From Rhodoferax sp. U11-2br (GTDB taxonomy: Bacteria > Pseudomonadota > Gammaproteobacteria > Burkholderiales > Burkholderiaceae_C), in assembly GCF_018619435.1 (NCBI RefSeq), contig NZ_JAHFZF010000024.1:1-64000 (forward strand): a DNA stretch of 64,000 bases, given 5' to 3'. The notes under the pieces are model-generated. The model worked only from the letters and a program-made list of their open reading frames with translations. It searched no databases and was not told the origin of the DNA. A program made the translations under genes and the position numbers. Shown piece after piece: positions 51,555 through 61,800 of this stretch; the first letter of the stretch is position 1; each line of letters starts with the position of its first letter.

Positions 51555-51930
51555 GTCGCCGACCCGGGGCGACGCCTTGCAGTTGGCCTAAGCTCATCTT
51601 TGCCATGTTTGCGGATGTTGAGCCGCCTCTGGCCAGTCAGCGTAGGCAATTTCTGTCGAGGTGATGAACCCCATGGTCAAGTGATTGCTGAAAGCCCCGA
51701 GCCAGCTGAGACACAACATCACAAAGTCGGATCGATCACGCATGGGAAGTCTCGGTGCACAACAAGGTGATCAGTGTCCCTCTTGCCTGTGAAGCTTGTG
51801 TGACAGCTTCCGGTAGGCGGTGCCCGTGTTCGCCCCAAGCTGGCAGAATCGCCCGTCCTGACTTTTTCGCCCATCCTGGTGCCCGTCCATCGGGATGGGC
51901 TGGTTTCTTTTCACCCACCTTGTTTTCCCC
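51555..51930. other. Intergenic stretch, nothing recognised
   Basis: About 375 bases between divergent genes (glycosyltransferase and Hsp70-like). It must hold both promoters, but no clear operator, repeat or small gene could be supported. Confidence 0.4.
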
Positions 51931-53193
51931 ATGACTTCTTCCCCCCAAGGCACCCTTGGCATTGACTTCGGCACCTCCAACTCTGCCATGGCCTGGGCCG
52001 ATCCGCTGGGTGAGGCCCGCCACCTCTGCCTGGAGGGCCAGGCCACCGCCATGCCGACCGCCGTGTTCTACAACTCAGAAGACCTGAGCACCCACTTTGG
52101 TCGCGATGCGGTGGCGCAGTACCTCGGTGGCACACCCGGGCGGCTGATGCGTTCTCTCAAAAGCCTGCTGGGCAGCCCTTTGCTGCAGGAGACCACGGTG
52201 ATCAACCACCGGCAGGTCAGCTTTCAGGACATCATCGCCACCTTTTTGGCGACTTTGCGCGAGCGCGCCACCGAGTCACTGGGGGCACCACCCCAACGTG
52301 TGGTGATGGGCCGCCCGGTGCATTTTGTCGATGATGACCCGTTGCGTGATGCCCAGGCCGAGGCCTCACTGCGGCAGGCGGCGCAGTCCGTCGGCTTTGA
52401 CGAGGTGACGTTCCAGCTGGAGCCGATTGCCGCCGCGCTGGACTACGAGCGCCGCCTGCAGCGTGAGTCGGTGGTGTTGGTGGTGGACATTGGCGGCGGC
52501 ACCTCGGATTTCACCGTGGTGCGGCTGGGTCCGCAACGTGTCACGCGGCCGGAGCGGGTCAGCGACATCCTGGCCACCACCGGTGTGCACATCGGCGGCA
52601 CCGACTTTGACCAGAAGCTGAGTCTGGAGCAACTGATGCCGATGCTGGGTTACCGCCATCTGGGGCCGCAGCAGCGCGAGGTGCCGAGCCGCATCTTCTT
52701 TGACCTGTCCACTTGGCATCTGATCAACTGGCTGTACCAGTCGCGCGCGCTGAGCCAGGCGCGTGAGTTGCGCAGCAACTATGCCGACCCACATTTGCAC
52801 CAGCGTCTGATGAAGGTGCTTAACCACCGGCTAGGCCACCAAATGGCGCATGAGCTGGAGCTGGCCAAGATCCGCTGCTCAGACCTCAACAACAGCACGG
52901 CGGTGGATCTGTCGTTTGTGGAGCCCGGCTTTGCTGTGCAGATGGCGCCTAAGGACATGCGAGATCATCTGGCCACCTTGCTAGGTAAGGTGGTGGCCTG
53001 TGCACGAGACTGTGTGTTGCGTGCCGGTATCACCGACGCTGCGCTGGACGCGATTTACCTGACCGGGGGCTCGTCGGCCCTGCGGCCATTTCAGGCAGCG
53101 TTGCGGGCCGAGTTTCCCGGTGTGCCCCTGGTCGAGGGGGATCTGTTTGGTGGGGTGGCGGCCGGTCTGGCCTATTCACAGTTCCGGGCTTGA
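51931..53193 (+). CDS. yegD: Hsp70-family chaperone-like protein, YegD type
   Basis: A 420-residue Hsp70-related protein that keeps only the actin-like ATPase domain: phosphate loops GIDFGTSNS (start) and VDIGGGTSDF (about 194-203) and the adenosine motif LTGGSSALRP near the end. DnaK is about 640 residues, so the peptide-binding domain is absent, as in YegD. I chose the ATG at 51931 since the protein then begins six residues before the first phosphate loop. Its client is unknown. A terminator of the converging pckG gene follows. Confidence 0.87.
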   Translation: MTSSPQGTLGIDFGTSNSAMAWADPLGEARHLCLEGQATAMPTAVFYNSEDLSTHFGRDAVAQYLGGTPGRLMRSLKSLLGSPLLQETTVINHRQVSFQDIIATFLATLRERATESLGAPPQRVVMGRPVHFVDDDPLRDAQAEASLRQAAQSVGFDEVTFQLEPIAAALDYERRLQRESVVLVVDIGGGTSDFTVVRLGPQRVTRPERVSDILATTGVHIGGTDFDQKLSLEQLMPMLGYRHLGPQQREVPSRIFFDLSTWHLINWLYQSRALSQARELRSNYADPHLHQRLMKVLNHRLGHQMAHELELAKIRCSDLNNSTAVDLSFVEPGFAVQMAPKDMRDHLATLLGKVVACARDCVLRAGITDAALDAIYLTGGSSALRPFQAALRAEFPGVPLVEGDLFGGVAAGLAYSQFRA

Positions 53194-53235
53194 GAGGGCA
53201 GGGGCACATCAGCCACTGGTTGGTGTGATGTGAGG

Positions 53236-53265
53236 CAAAAAAACGGCGAGCCCAAAGCTCGCCGT
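53236..53265 (-). terminator. Rho-independent terminator of pckG
   Basis: ACGGCGAG and CTCGCCGT form an 8-base stem around a 7-base loop. On the minus strand it is followed by seven T, so it ends the pckG transcript and may serve the converging yegD-like gene too. Confidence 0.88.
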
Positions 53266-53309
53266 GTGCAGATATCGCCCCGCTGGTTAGCCGGGGCGTC
53301 AAGGAGCGC

Positions 53310-55157
53310 TTACTCGTGCGCCAGTTCCCAGCGGTCGGGTGAGCGCCACAGGCGAGAGCGCAGCAACTCGCGCTCAAAGGTGAACTCCTTGGGCAGGCGG
53401 TCGCGGAAGCGGTCAAACAGCTCTTCGTGGGCATGGGCTTCGGCGGTGCCAGCTTCGCGGCCCACGGCCATCAGGTCGTAAAAGCTGTCGCTGGAGAAGT
53501 CCAGACCGGTCCAATCCAGGTCCTCAAAGCGGGGCATCCAGCCAATCGGGCTTTCCACCGCACAAGCCTGGCCATGCACGCGCCCGGCAATCCACTTCAG
53601 CACCCGCAGGTTGTCGCCAAAACCAGGCCAGATGAACTTGCCTTCGTCGTTCTTGCGGAACCAGTTGACGCGGAAGATGCGTGGTGGGTTGCTGACGTTG
53701 CGCCCCACATTGAGCCAATGTGAGAAGTAGTCGGCCATGTTGTAGCCACAGAACGGCAGCATGGCCATCGGGTCACGCCGGGTGGCCACCACCCCAATCG
53801 CCGCAGCGGTGGCTTCCGAGCCCATTGTGGCGGCCAGGTAGACACCATGCGCCCAGTTGAAGGACTGGAACACCAGCGGCATTTCCTTGCTGGCACGGCC
53901 ACCAAAGATGAAGGCCGCGACCGGCACCCCTGCGGGGTTTTCCCAGTCGGGGTCAATTGACGGGCATTGGCTGGCAGGCGCGGTGAAGCGTGAGTTGGCG
54001 TGGGCGGCGGGGCGGCCACAGCCAGGGGTCCAGTCCTTACCTTGCCAGTCGATGCAGTGCTCGGGTGCCGGGCCGTCCATGCCTTCCCACCAGACATCGC
54101 CGTCGTCGGTCAGCGCCACATTGGAGAAGATCGAGTTCTTCGTCATGGTCAACATGGCATTGGCGTTGGACGAGTAGTTGGTGCCAGGGGCCACACCAAA
54201 AAAACCGGCCTCAGGGTTGATGGCGCGCAGGGAGCCGTCAGGGCCTTTTTTGATCCAGGCGATGTCGTCACCCACGGTGGTGACTTTCCAGCCTTCCATG
54301 CCCTTGGGTGGGCGCAGCATGGCCAGGTTGGTCTTGCCACAGGCGCTGGGGAAGGCTGCCGCGATGTAGGTCTTCTGGCCATCGGGGGCTTCCAGGCCCG
54401 AGATCAGCATGTGCTCGGCCAGCCAGCCTTCCTTGCGGGCAATGGCCGAGGCAATACGCAGGGCCAGGCATTTTTTGCCCAGCAGCGCGTTGCCACCGTA
54501 GCCCGAGCCATACGACCAGATCTCGGTGGTGTCCGGGAAATGGGCAATGTACTTTTTGGCGATATCGGGCTCACATGGCCAGGTCGAATCCTTTTGGCCC
54601 GGAGCCAGCGGTGCGCCGACCGAGTGCATACACGGGATGAAGCTGCCGTTGCCCAGCACGTCCAGCACCTTGGCCCCCATGCGCGTCATGATGCGCATAT
54701 TGGTCACCACATAGGGACTGTCGGTGATCTGCACACCAATCTTGGCAATCGGTGAGCCCAGCGGTCCCATGCTGAACGGGATCACATACATGGTGCGCCC
54801 GGTCATGCAGTTGGTGAACACGTTTTTCAGGGTGGCGCGCATCTCCTCTGGTGCGGCCCAGTTGTTGGTGGGGCCAGCCTCGTCTTTGGTGGCAGAGCAG
54901 ATGAAGGTGCGCTCTTCGACACGGGCCACATCGGAGGGATGGGTGCGAGCGAGGAAGCAGTTGGGACGTTTTTCGGGGTTGAGACGGATGAAGGTGCCTG
55001 CCGCCACCATTTCTTCACACAAGCGGTCGTATTCTTCTTGCGAACCATCACACCACACCACGCGGTCAGGTTTACACAATGCGGCCATGTCACTGACCCA
55101 TGTGAGAAGTTTCTCGTTGCTCGTATTCGCCGGGGAACCCATGGACTTGCCACTCAT
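53310..55157 (-). CDS. pckG: Phosphoenolpyruvate carboxykinase (GTP)
   Basis: A 615-residue GTP-dependent PEP carboxykinase that interconverts oxaloacetate and phosphoenolpyruvate. The P-loop [14 protein letters not shown], with the reactive Cys of this family, is near residue 275; GDDIAWIK holds metal-binding Asp residues, and [22 protein letters not shown] sequence near the end matches the GTP enzyme (read here as [20 protein letters not shown]). GGAGT precedes the ATG. It is a single-gene unit with a strong terminator and is used in gluconeogenesis from acids such as those handled by the sugar-acid and TRAP genes. Confidence 0.96.
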   Translation of the reverse strand: MSGKSMGSPANTSNEKLLTWVSDMAALCKPDRVVWCDGSQEEYDRLCEEMVAAGTFIRLNPEKRPNCFLARTHPSDVARVEERTFICSATKDEAGPTNNWAAPEEMRATLKNVFTNCMTGRTMYVIPFSMGPLGSPIAKIGVQITDSPYVVTNMRIMTRMGAKVLDVLGNGSFIPCMHSVGAPLAPGQKDSTWPCEPDIAKKYIAHFPDTTEIWSYGSGYGGNALLGKKCLALRIASAIARKEGWLAEHMLISGLEAPDGQKTYIAAAFPSACGKTNLAMLRPPKGMEGWKVTTVGDDIAWIKKGPDGSLRAINPEAGFFGVAPGTNYSSNANAMLTMTKNSIFSNVALTDDGDVWWEGMDGPAPEHCIDWQGKDWTPGCGRPAAHANSRFTAPASQCPSIDPDWENPAGVPVAAFIFGGRASKEMPLVFQSFNWAHGVYLAATMGSEATAAAIGVVATRRDPMAMLPFCGYNMADYFSHWLNVGRNVSNPPRIFRVNWFRKNDEGKFIWPGFGDNLRVLKWIAGRVHGQACAVESPIGWMPRFEDLDWTGLDFSSDSFYDLMAVGREAGTAEAHAHEELFDRFRDRLPKEFTFERELLRSRLWRSPDRWELAHE

Positions 55158-55449
55158 TGAACGACTCCTTGCAGTTAAAAAAACTTGTCTCCCGGAGGTC
55201 GTACCCGTGTGCGGCTCCAGGTCTCTGATGCGCGACGTTATTAATTAATTGTTAATAATTATGACGCAGGCCTCATCTTTGCACAAGTCCAGCATTTTGT
55301 GCAGTATGGTTTTGATCCAAGTCAGATGGATGACAAACCGGTACTCACCAAACCGACCCGGTCAAGCGCTGTGTCGGTTCGAAGAGGGTGCCGTCCGTGT
55401 ACTGGAGCACAGACTGCCCCGTCATCGGCCCCTAGCATGTGCGGCATCC

Positions 55450-56289
55450 ATGAACGACGATCTGCCATCCGCCCCAAGCGCCGCCCAGCCCCCATGGGGA
55501 ATGTTGGCGCGCCTTGGCCGTTGGTCGTGGAATATTCAGGCGCAGGTATTGGCTGTGCTTGGTTTTTTGGGCCAGAACGTGATGGCATTGCTGGGCTGGG
55601 TGGTGTTCCCCCGGCGCATTCGCTGGCGTCCCATCCTGTTTAACCTGCGCAGCGCGGGGTTTGACGCGCTGCCGATTGTTGGGCTGCTGTCATTCCTGCT
55701 CGGTATTGTGGTGGCGTACCAGGGGGCCGACCAGCTGCGGCAATACGGTGCCAACATCTTTGTTGCGGATCTGGTGGGTCTGTCCATGCTGCGCGAATTT
55801 GCGCCCTTGATGACGGCCATCATCATTGCCGGGCGCTCCGGCTCGGCCTATGCGGCTCAAATTGGCACCATGTCGGTGACGCAGGAGATTGATGCCATGC
55901 GCACCATTGGCATCGCGCCGCTGGAGATGCTGGTGCTGCCCAAACTCCTGGCGCTGCTGCTGGCCCTGCCGCTGCTGACCGTGTTTGCCGATGTCTCAGG
56001 TGTGATGGGCGGCATGTTGATGGCCCGCGCCCAGCTGGGGGTGGGTTTTGCTGAGTTTCTGGACCGTTTTTCCAAAGCGGTCAGTGTCACCACCTACCTG
56101 GTGGGTATTGGCAAGGCGCCGATTTTTGCCGCCATCATTGTCATGGCCGGCTGTTTCCAGGGTTTTCGCACGCGGGGTGGTGCGGACAGTGTGGGCATAC
56201 ACACCACCCGCGCTGTGGTGCAGTCCATTTTTGTGGTGATTGTGGCCGATGCCCTGTTTTCGGTGGCCTTCAGTTTGCTGGACCTGTGA
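55450..56289 (+). CDS. Mla/Mce-type ABC permease (MlaE family)
   Basis: A 279-residue inner-membrane permease of the MlaE family with about five helices. Typical blocks are GFDALPIVGLLSFLLGIVVAYQGADQL, in which the amphipathic first helix leads into the membrane, then REFAPLMTAIIIAGRSGSAYAAQIG and EIDAMRTIGIAP. The ATG at 55450 is preferred; longer in-frame extension upstream has no STAS or other domain. It is the first of four coupled genes forming a phospholipid or hydrophobic-compound transport system across the periplasm. Confidence 0.88.
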   Translation: MNDDLPSAPSAAQPPWGMLARLGRWSWNIQAQVLAVLGFLGQNVMALLGWVVFPRRIRWRPILFNLRSAGFDALPIVGLLSFLLGIVVAYQGADQLRQYGANIFVADLVGLSMLREFAPLMTAIIIAGRSGSAYAAQIGTMSVTQEIDAMRTIGIAPLEMLVLPKLLALLLALPLLTVFADVSGVMGGMLMARAQLGVGFAEFLDRFSKAVSVTTYLVGIGKAPIFAAIIVMAGCFQGFRTRGGADSVGIHTTRAVVQSIFVVIVADALFSVAFSLLDL

Positions 56290-56290
56290 C

Positions 56291-57103
56291 ATGAGCAACA
56301 AGACGCCCGAGACGGTGCTTGAAATGCAGCAGGTGGTGACACGTTTTGGCCAGCATGTGGTGCACAAGGACATCAACCTGGCCGTGCGCCGCGCCGAAGT
56401 GTTTGCCGTGATTGGCGGCAGCGGCACCGGCAAATCAACCTTGCTGCGCGAAATGATCTTGTTGCAGACACCTAATGCGGGTCACATCCGGGTGCTGGGG
56501 GTGGACCTGGCCAACGTCAGCGACGCCGCAGCGCTGGCACTGCGCCAGCGTTTTGGGGTGCTGTTTCAGCAGGGCGGTCTGTTTGGTTCACTCACGGTGC
56601 TTGAAAACATCGGCTTGCCGCTGCGTGAACATCGCCAGCTGGACAAGCGCCAGGTGGATGCCCTGGCCGCCGAGAAGCTGGCCGCTGTTGGCCTTGCCCC
56701 AGAGGTGGCCAACCAGTATCCATCGGAACTCAGTGGCGGCATGTTGAAACGTGCCGCGCTGGCCCGGGCCCTGGTGCTGGAGCCCGAACTGCTGTTTCTG
56801 GACGAGCCCACCGCCGGGCTGGACCCGCAAAGCGCCGCTGGTATTGATGAGCTGGTGCTGCGCCTGTGTGACACCCTGGGGCTGACGGTGGTCATGGTCA
56901 CCCACGATCTGGACTTGTTGTGGCAGGTGGCGGACCGGGTGGCGGTGTTGGCGGATGGCAGGGTGCAGGCCATTGGCTCAATGGCCGAGCTGGCTGCGAT
57001 GAGCGACCCCGCCATTCGCCCCTTTTTTGACGGGCCGAGGGCGCGCGCCGCTGCCGCACAGGCCTGTTTTACCCGACAGGAGACATCATCGAAACCAAAG
57101 TGA
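56291..57103 (+). CDS. Mla/Mce-type ABC ATPase (MlaF family)
   Basis: A 270-residue ABC ATPase with Walker A (GGSGTGKSTLLREM), Q-loop (FQQGGLFGSLTVLENIGLPL), signature LSGGMLKRAALARAL, Walker B (LLFLDEPTAGLDP) and switch His (MVTHDLD). The signature LSGGM and the FQQGGLFGSLT segment are typical of MlaF rather than of general importers. It starts one base after the permease stop, so the two are coupled. Confidence 0.93.
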   Translation: MSNKTPETVLEMQQVVTRFGQHVVHKDINLAVRRAEVFAVIGGSGTGKSTLLREMILLQTPNAGHIRVLGVDLANVSDAAALALRQRFGVLFQQGGLFGSLTVLENIGLPLREHRQLDKRQVDALAAEKLAAVGLAPEVANQYPSELSGGMLKRAALARALVLEPELLFLDEPTAGLDPQSAAGIDELVLRLCDTLGLTVVMVTHDLDLLWQVADRVAVLADGRVQAIGSMAELAAMSDPAIRPFFDGPRARAAAAQACFTRQETSSKPK

Positions 57104-58029
57104 ACTATGCGCTGGTAGGCGCTTTTGTGCTGTTGCTGGGTAGCCTGCTGGTGGCCGGTGTTCTGTGGCTGGCCTCGGGCGGCGCCTGGCAGAAAAAGTA
57201 CGCGCTGTACCAGGCGGTGCTGGCGGAGTCGGTGGCCGGGCTCAATCTCAACGCGCCAGTCAAATACAACGGTGTCGATGTGGGCAAGGTGCAGGCCATC
57301 CAGCTTGACAGCAGCAACCCCCAAAACGTCAACCTGCTGTTTGCCATCGAAGAAGGCACCCCCATCAAGGAAGACACCCTGGCGGTGTTGAAGACCCAGG
57401 GCCTCACCGGCATTGCTTATGTGGAGCTCAGTGGTGGCAGCCTGGCCTCGCCAGTGTTGCTGGCCAAGGCGGGCGCGCGTTACCCGGTGATCCGCAGCTC
57501 GCCGTCGTTGTCGGCCCGGCTGGAGAACGTGCTCTCCAGCGTGTTGGCCAAGCTCGACAGCACCTCCACCAACCTCAACGCGATCCTCAGCAAAGACAAC
57601 CAGGCCGCCTTTCACACCATGCTGACCGACATGGCGACCATCACCCGCACCCTGGCTGCACGCAAGGACAGCATCGATGCCGCGCTGGTCGACGGCGCCC
57701 GCACCATGAAAAATGCCTCGGTGGCCAGTGCTGGCCTCCAAGATCTGGTGCAACGCCTGGCTCGCAGCGCCGACGCAGTGGCCCTGATGGGCACCGAAGT
57801 GGCCAAAACCAGCACCGGTGCGGGCCAGACCATTGGCGCGGTGGGGGCTGATGTGCAGCGTTTTGGCGCTGAAACCCTGCCCGAATTACAGCGTTTGCTC
57901 GCCGAGCTGAGTAACTTGAGCCGTTCTCTCACCGAGCTCACCGAACAAACCCGGCGCAACCCCAGCGGCCTCATTTTTGGACACCCCGCCGTGGTCAATG
58001 GCCCCGGCGAATCAGGCGACACACCATGA
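57088..58029 (+). CDS. MCE-domain protein (MlaD family), apparent ATC start
   Basis: A 309-313-residue protein anchored by one N-terminal helix (VGAFVLLLGSLLVAGVLWLA) with one MCE domain (about residues 40-120: GLNLNAPVKYNGVDVGKVQA) and a long helical C-terminal part that would form a periplasmic tube. Relatives begin METKVNYALVG; here the same frame reads IETKVNYALVG with ATC at 57088, five bases after AGGAG. The only standard alternative, GTG at 57100, is 16 bases from that site. It overlaps the ATPase gene and is itself overlapped by the lipoprotein gene (ATGA-type). Confidence 0.82.
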   Translation: METKVNYALVGAFVLLLGSLLVAGVLWLASGGAWQKKYALYQAVLAESVAGLNLNAPVKYNGVDVGKVQAIQLDSSNPQNVNLLFAIEEGTPIKEDTLAVLKTQGLTGIAYVELSGGSLASPVLLAKAGARYPVIRSSPSLSARLENVLSSVLAKLDSTSTNLNAILSKDNQAAFHTMLTDMATITRTLAARKDSIDAALVDGARTMKNASVASAGLQDLVQRLARSADAVALMGTEVAKTSTGAGQTIGAVGADVQRFGAETLPELQRLLAELSNLSRSLTELTEQTRRNPSGLIFGHPAVVNGPGESGDTP

Positions 58030-58694
58030 CCCATCACGTTCTGAACCAGAAGTCCCCGGCCCAAGGGCTGCTGCGTGTGCTGCTGTTGGCTGCGTTGTTC
58101 TCACTGTCGGCCTGTGGTGCATTGCGTCCCACCCCCACCCAAGCGCCGACCTTGTACCTGCTGACCGGTCTGCCCGGCCCAGTGGCGACACTTGCCCCAG
58201 GTGCAGTGAAACCACCGTTGCCCACGCTGCTGGTCACGCCAACGCGTGCGGTATCGGGGTTTGACAGCCAGCGCATCATTTATGTGCGCGACGACCAGGC
58301 CCTGGCATTTTTTGCGCACAGCGAGTGGATCGACCCACCGGCGCGTATGTTGGGGCCCTTGATGGTGGCTGCGCTGGACCACACCGGCGCGTTTGGCCCG
58401 GTGGTGCTGGCCCCTGCGGGTGTGTCGGGCGACTTGCGGCTGGACACCCAGATCATTCGTTTGCAGCAGAACTTTCACAACACGCCGAGCCGGGTGCAAT
58501 TCAGCCTGCGGGCCTACCTGAGTGATGAAAAAACCCGCCGGGTGCTGGCTTGGCGGGAGTTCAGCGCCGAGGCCAACGCCACCAGCGACAACGCACAAGC
58601 CGGTGTGACGGCAGCGAACCAGGTGGTGCAGGAGGTGTTGGCGCAGCTGGCGCCGTTCATCGCCACAGCATCCCGCTTGGCCACAACACACTGA
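58026..58694 (+). CDS. PqiC-like ABC-type transport auxiliary lipoprotein
   Basis: A 222-residue lipoprotein with a signal peptide ending LFSLSAC (lipidated Cys about residue 35). The remainder matches the ABC-type transport auxiliary lipoprotein family (PqiC/LptE-like fold), with LLVTPTRAVSGFDSQRIIYV and the RLQQNFHNTPSRVQFSLRAY region. It likely sits in the outer membrane and receives the MCE tube. The start overlaps the MlaD-like stop. The set permease, ATPase, MCE protein and PqiC-like lipoprotein is a common Mce system layout in betaproteobacteria. Confidence 0.88.
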   Translation: MTHHVLNQKSPAQGLLRVLLLAALFSLSACGALRPTPTQAPTLYLLTGLPGPVATLAPGAVKPPLPTLLVTPTRAVSGFDSQRIIYVRDDQALAFFAHSEWIDPPARMLGPLMVAALDHTGAFGPVVLAPAGVSGDLRLDTQIIRLQQNFHNTPSRVQFSLRAYLSDEKTRRVLAWREFSAEANATSDNAQAGVTAANQVVQEVLAQLAPFIATASRLATTH

Positions 58695-58842
58695 GCGTTT
58701 TGGGCGGCCGCTGCGGGTGCAGGCTTTGACGCCGCCGGGTGTTCTTTGGGGCTCGACAAAGACCGCTACCGGCCTGGGACAACAGGTGGCGTCCTAGAAT
58801 CATCGGCCCATTCTTTTGCCACCTCACCCGGAAACACCATCC

Positions 58843-61800
58843 ATGACCCAGGGAACCATCCGCATTCGCGGTGCACGCCAGCACAACCTCAAAAACCTGG
58901 ACCTGGACATTCACACCGGCGAACTCACGGTGGTCACCGGCCCGAGCGGTTCGGGCAAGTCCAGCCTGGTGTTTGACACCTTGTTCGCCGAAGGCCAGCG
59001 CCGGTATGTGGAGACCTTCAGCGCCTACGCGCGCCAGTTTCTGGATCGTATGGACAAACCCGCCGTCGACAAGGTCGACGGTGTGCCGCCTGCCATCGCC
59101 ATCGACCAGACCAACCCGGTGCGCTCCAGCCGCTCCACCGTGGGCACGATGACCGAGCTCAACGACCATCTGAAGCTCTTGTTCGCCCGCGCCGCCCAAC
59201 TTTTTGACAGCGCTACCGCCCAGCCGGTGCGCCACGACACACCCGAGACGATTTATACCGACATCCAGGCCCGTGCCCAAGTCTTGGCCAACGCCGGTTG
59301 CTACGAAGGAGTCCAAGGTTCAGACGATGTGCGACTTGCCATCACCTTCCCGGTGGAGCTGCCTGCCAGTGCCACCCCCGACGAGGTGGAACAATGGCTC
59401 TCGGTCAGCGGCTTCACCAAGGTGCAGGCGCAGCGTGATGTGGAGCAGCGCAAGCTGCTCGACGTGGTGGCCGACCGTTTCCGACTGGGCGCTGCCGAGC
59501 GCGCCCGGGTGTTGGAGGCGATTGAGGTGGCCCTCAAACACGGCGCGGGTCGCCTCAGTGTTTATGTATTAAATCAGCCTCTAGCCCTTACAGATAAAGG
59601 GCAGATAGCTACTGATTCAGTAGAAGATGCGGCGCCCGAGATCTGGCGTTTTTCCACTGGCTTGCATTGCCCGGACAGCAACCTGCGTTACACCGAGCCG
59701 ATTGCCTCGATGTTTTCGTTCAACTCGGCGGTTGGCGCCTGTGACAGCTGCCGCGGTTTCGGCCGGGTCATCGGGGTTGACTATGGCCTGGTCATCCCGA
59801 ACGACAAACTGACCTTGCGCTCTGGCGCCATCAAACCGTTCCAGACCCCGGCCTGGGCCGAATGCCAGGACGACCTGATGCGCCATGCTGAAATCCACGG
59901 CATCCCCCGCGACACCGCCTGGAACAAACTCAGCCCGGAGCAACAGCACTGGGTGATCCATGGTGAACCCGGTTACCGCGACGGCCAGTGGAACAAGAAG
60001 TGGTTTGGCGTCAAACGCTTTTTTGAGTACCTGGAAACCAAGGCCTACAAGATGCACATCCGGGTGCTGCTGTCCAAGTACCGCAGCTACACCGAATGCC
60101 CCACCTGCACCGGCGCTCGGCTCAAAACCGAGAGCCTGCTCTGGCGCATCGGCAGCAAAGCGCAGGCCGACGCGGTGCTGGAACCCGCCAAGCGTTTTCT
60201 GCCTGCCGGTGTGGCATGGTCACGCGCGCAGTTGGAGGCCTTGCCGGGCCTGTGCCTGCATGACCTGATGCTGCTGCCCATTGACCGGCTGCGCCGCTTT
60301 TTTGACAGCATGAAGTTGGCTCAGGTGAGCGCAGGCGCTGGCAACGAGGCCGATGCCAAAACACTCAAGCTGTTGCTCGAAGAAATCTGCACCCGCCTGC
60401 AATACCTGAGCGAAGTTGGCATTGGTTACCTGACGCTGGACCGCCAGAGCCGCACGCTCAGTGGTGGTGAGGTGCAGCGCATCAACCTGACCACCGCACT
60501 CGGCACCTCGCTGGTGAACACTTTGTTTGTGCTCGACGAACCCAGCATTGGCCTGCACCCGCGCGACATGCACCGAATCATCGTGGCCATGCAGCGCCTG
60601 CGTGACGCGGGCAACACCCTGGTGGTGGTGGAGCACGACCCGGCGGTGATGTTTGCCGCCGATCGCATGATCGACATGGGCCCCGGCCCTGGTCAGCAAG
60701 GCGGCCAGATTGTGTTTGACGGCAGCACAGCCGATTTGCGCAATGCTGACACCCTGACCGGCGCGTATCTGGGTGGGCGCAAACAGGTTGGCATGGGCTT
60801 CAAGCGGCTGGTGGCTGCCAACACACCGCGCCTGATTCTGGAAGGCGCGTCGGACCACAACCTCAAAAACGTCTCGGTCGAGATACCGCTGCAGCGCCTG
60901 GTGTGTATCACTGGCGTGTCTGGCTCGGGCAAATCCACGTTGATCCAGGACACCCTGGCCCCGGCCCTGTTGCGCCACTTTGGCAAAGCCACAGACACAC
61001 CGGGCGCCTTCGAGCGTCTGCTGGGTGCCGAGCAGCTCAGTGACGTGGTGTTTGTCGATCAGTCACCGATTGGCAAAACCGCGCGCTCGAACCCGGTGAG
61101 CTACGTTGGCGCCTGGGACACCATTCGCGAGATTTTTGCCAATGCGCCGCTGGCGCAGCAACGCGGCTACACCGCCACCAAGTTCAGTTTCAACAACGGC
61201 GACGGGCGCTGCCCGACCTGCGGCGGCTCGGGTTTTGAGCATGTGGAGATGCAGTTTCTGAGCGACGTGTACCTGCGTTGCCCGGACTGCGACGGCAAAC
61301 GGTATCGCCCGGAAATTCTGGAGATCACCATCGAGCGTGGTGGGCGTGTTGTTAATGTGGCCGATGTGCTGGATCTGACGGTGAGTGAAGCCGCAGCCTT
61401 GTTCAAGGACGACCGTGAGGTGATCCGCGCCTTGCAACCTATCGTGGATGTGGGTCTGGAATATGTGAAGCTCGGCCAGCCTGTGCCCACGCTCAGTGGC
61501 GGCGAAGCCCAGCGTCTGAAACTGGCGGGTTTCCTGGCCGACGCCAGCAAAAGCAGCAGCGCCAGCCGCCAGGCCCTGGCGCGCAAAGGGGTGTTGTTCA
61601 TGTTTGACGAGCCCACCACTGGGCTGCATTTTGACGACATCGCCAAGTTGATGCGGGCGCTACGCAAGTTGCTCGACGCGGGGCACTCGCTGTTGGTGAT
61701 TGAGCACAACCTGGATGTGATTCGCGCCTCGGACTGGTTGATCGACCTGGGCCCCGAGGGGGGCGACGCTGGGGGCGAGGTTGTTGCCTTTGGCACGCCT

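Noticed and set aside
55249..55449. STAS domain at the start of the MlaE-type permease
   Set aside because: The in-frame upstream sequence is Arg/His/Pro-rich and shows no STAS pattern.
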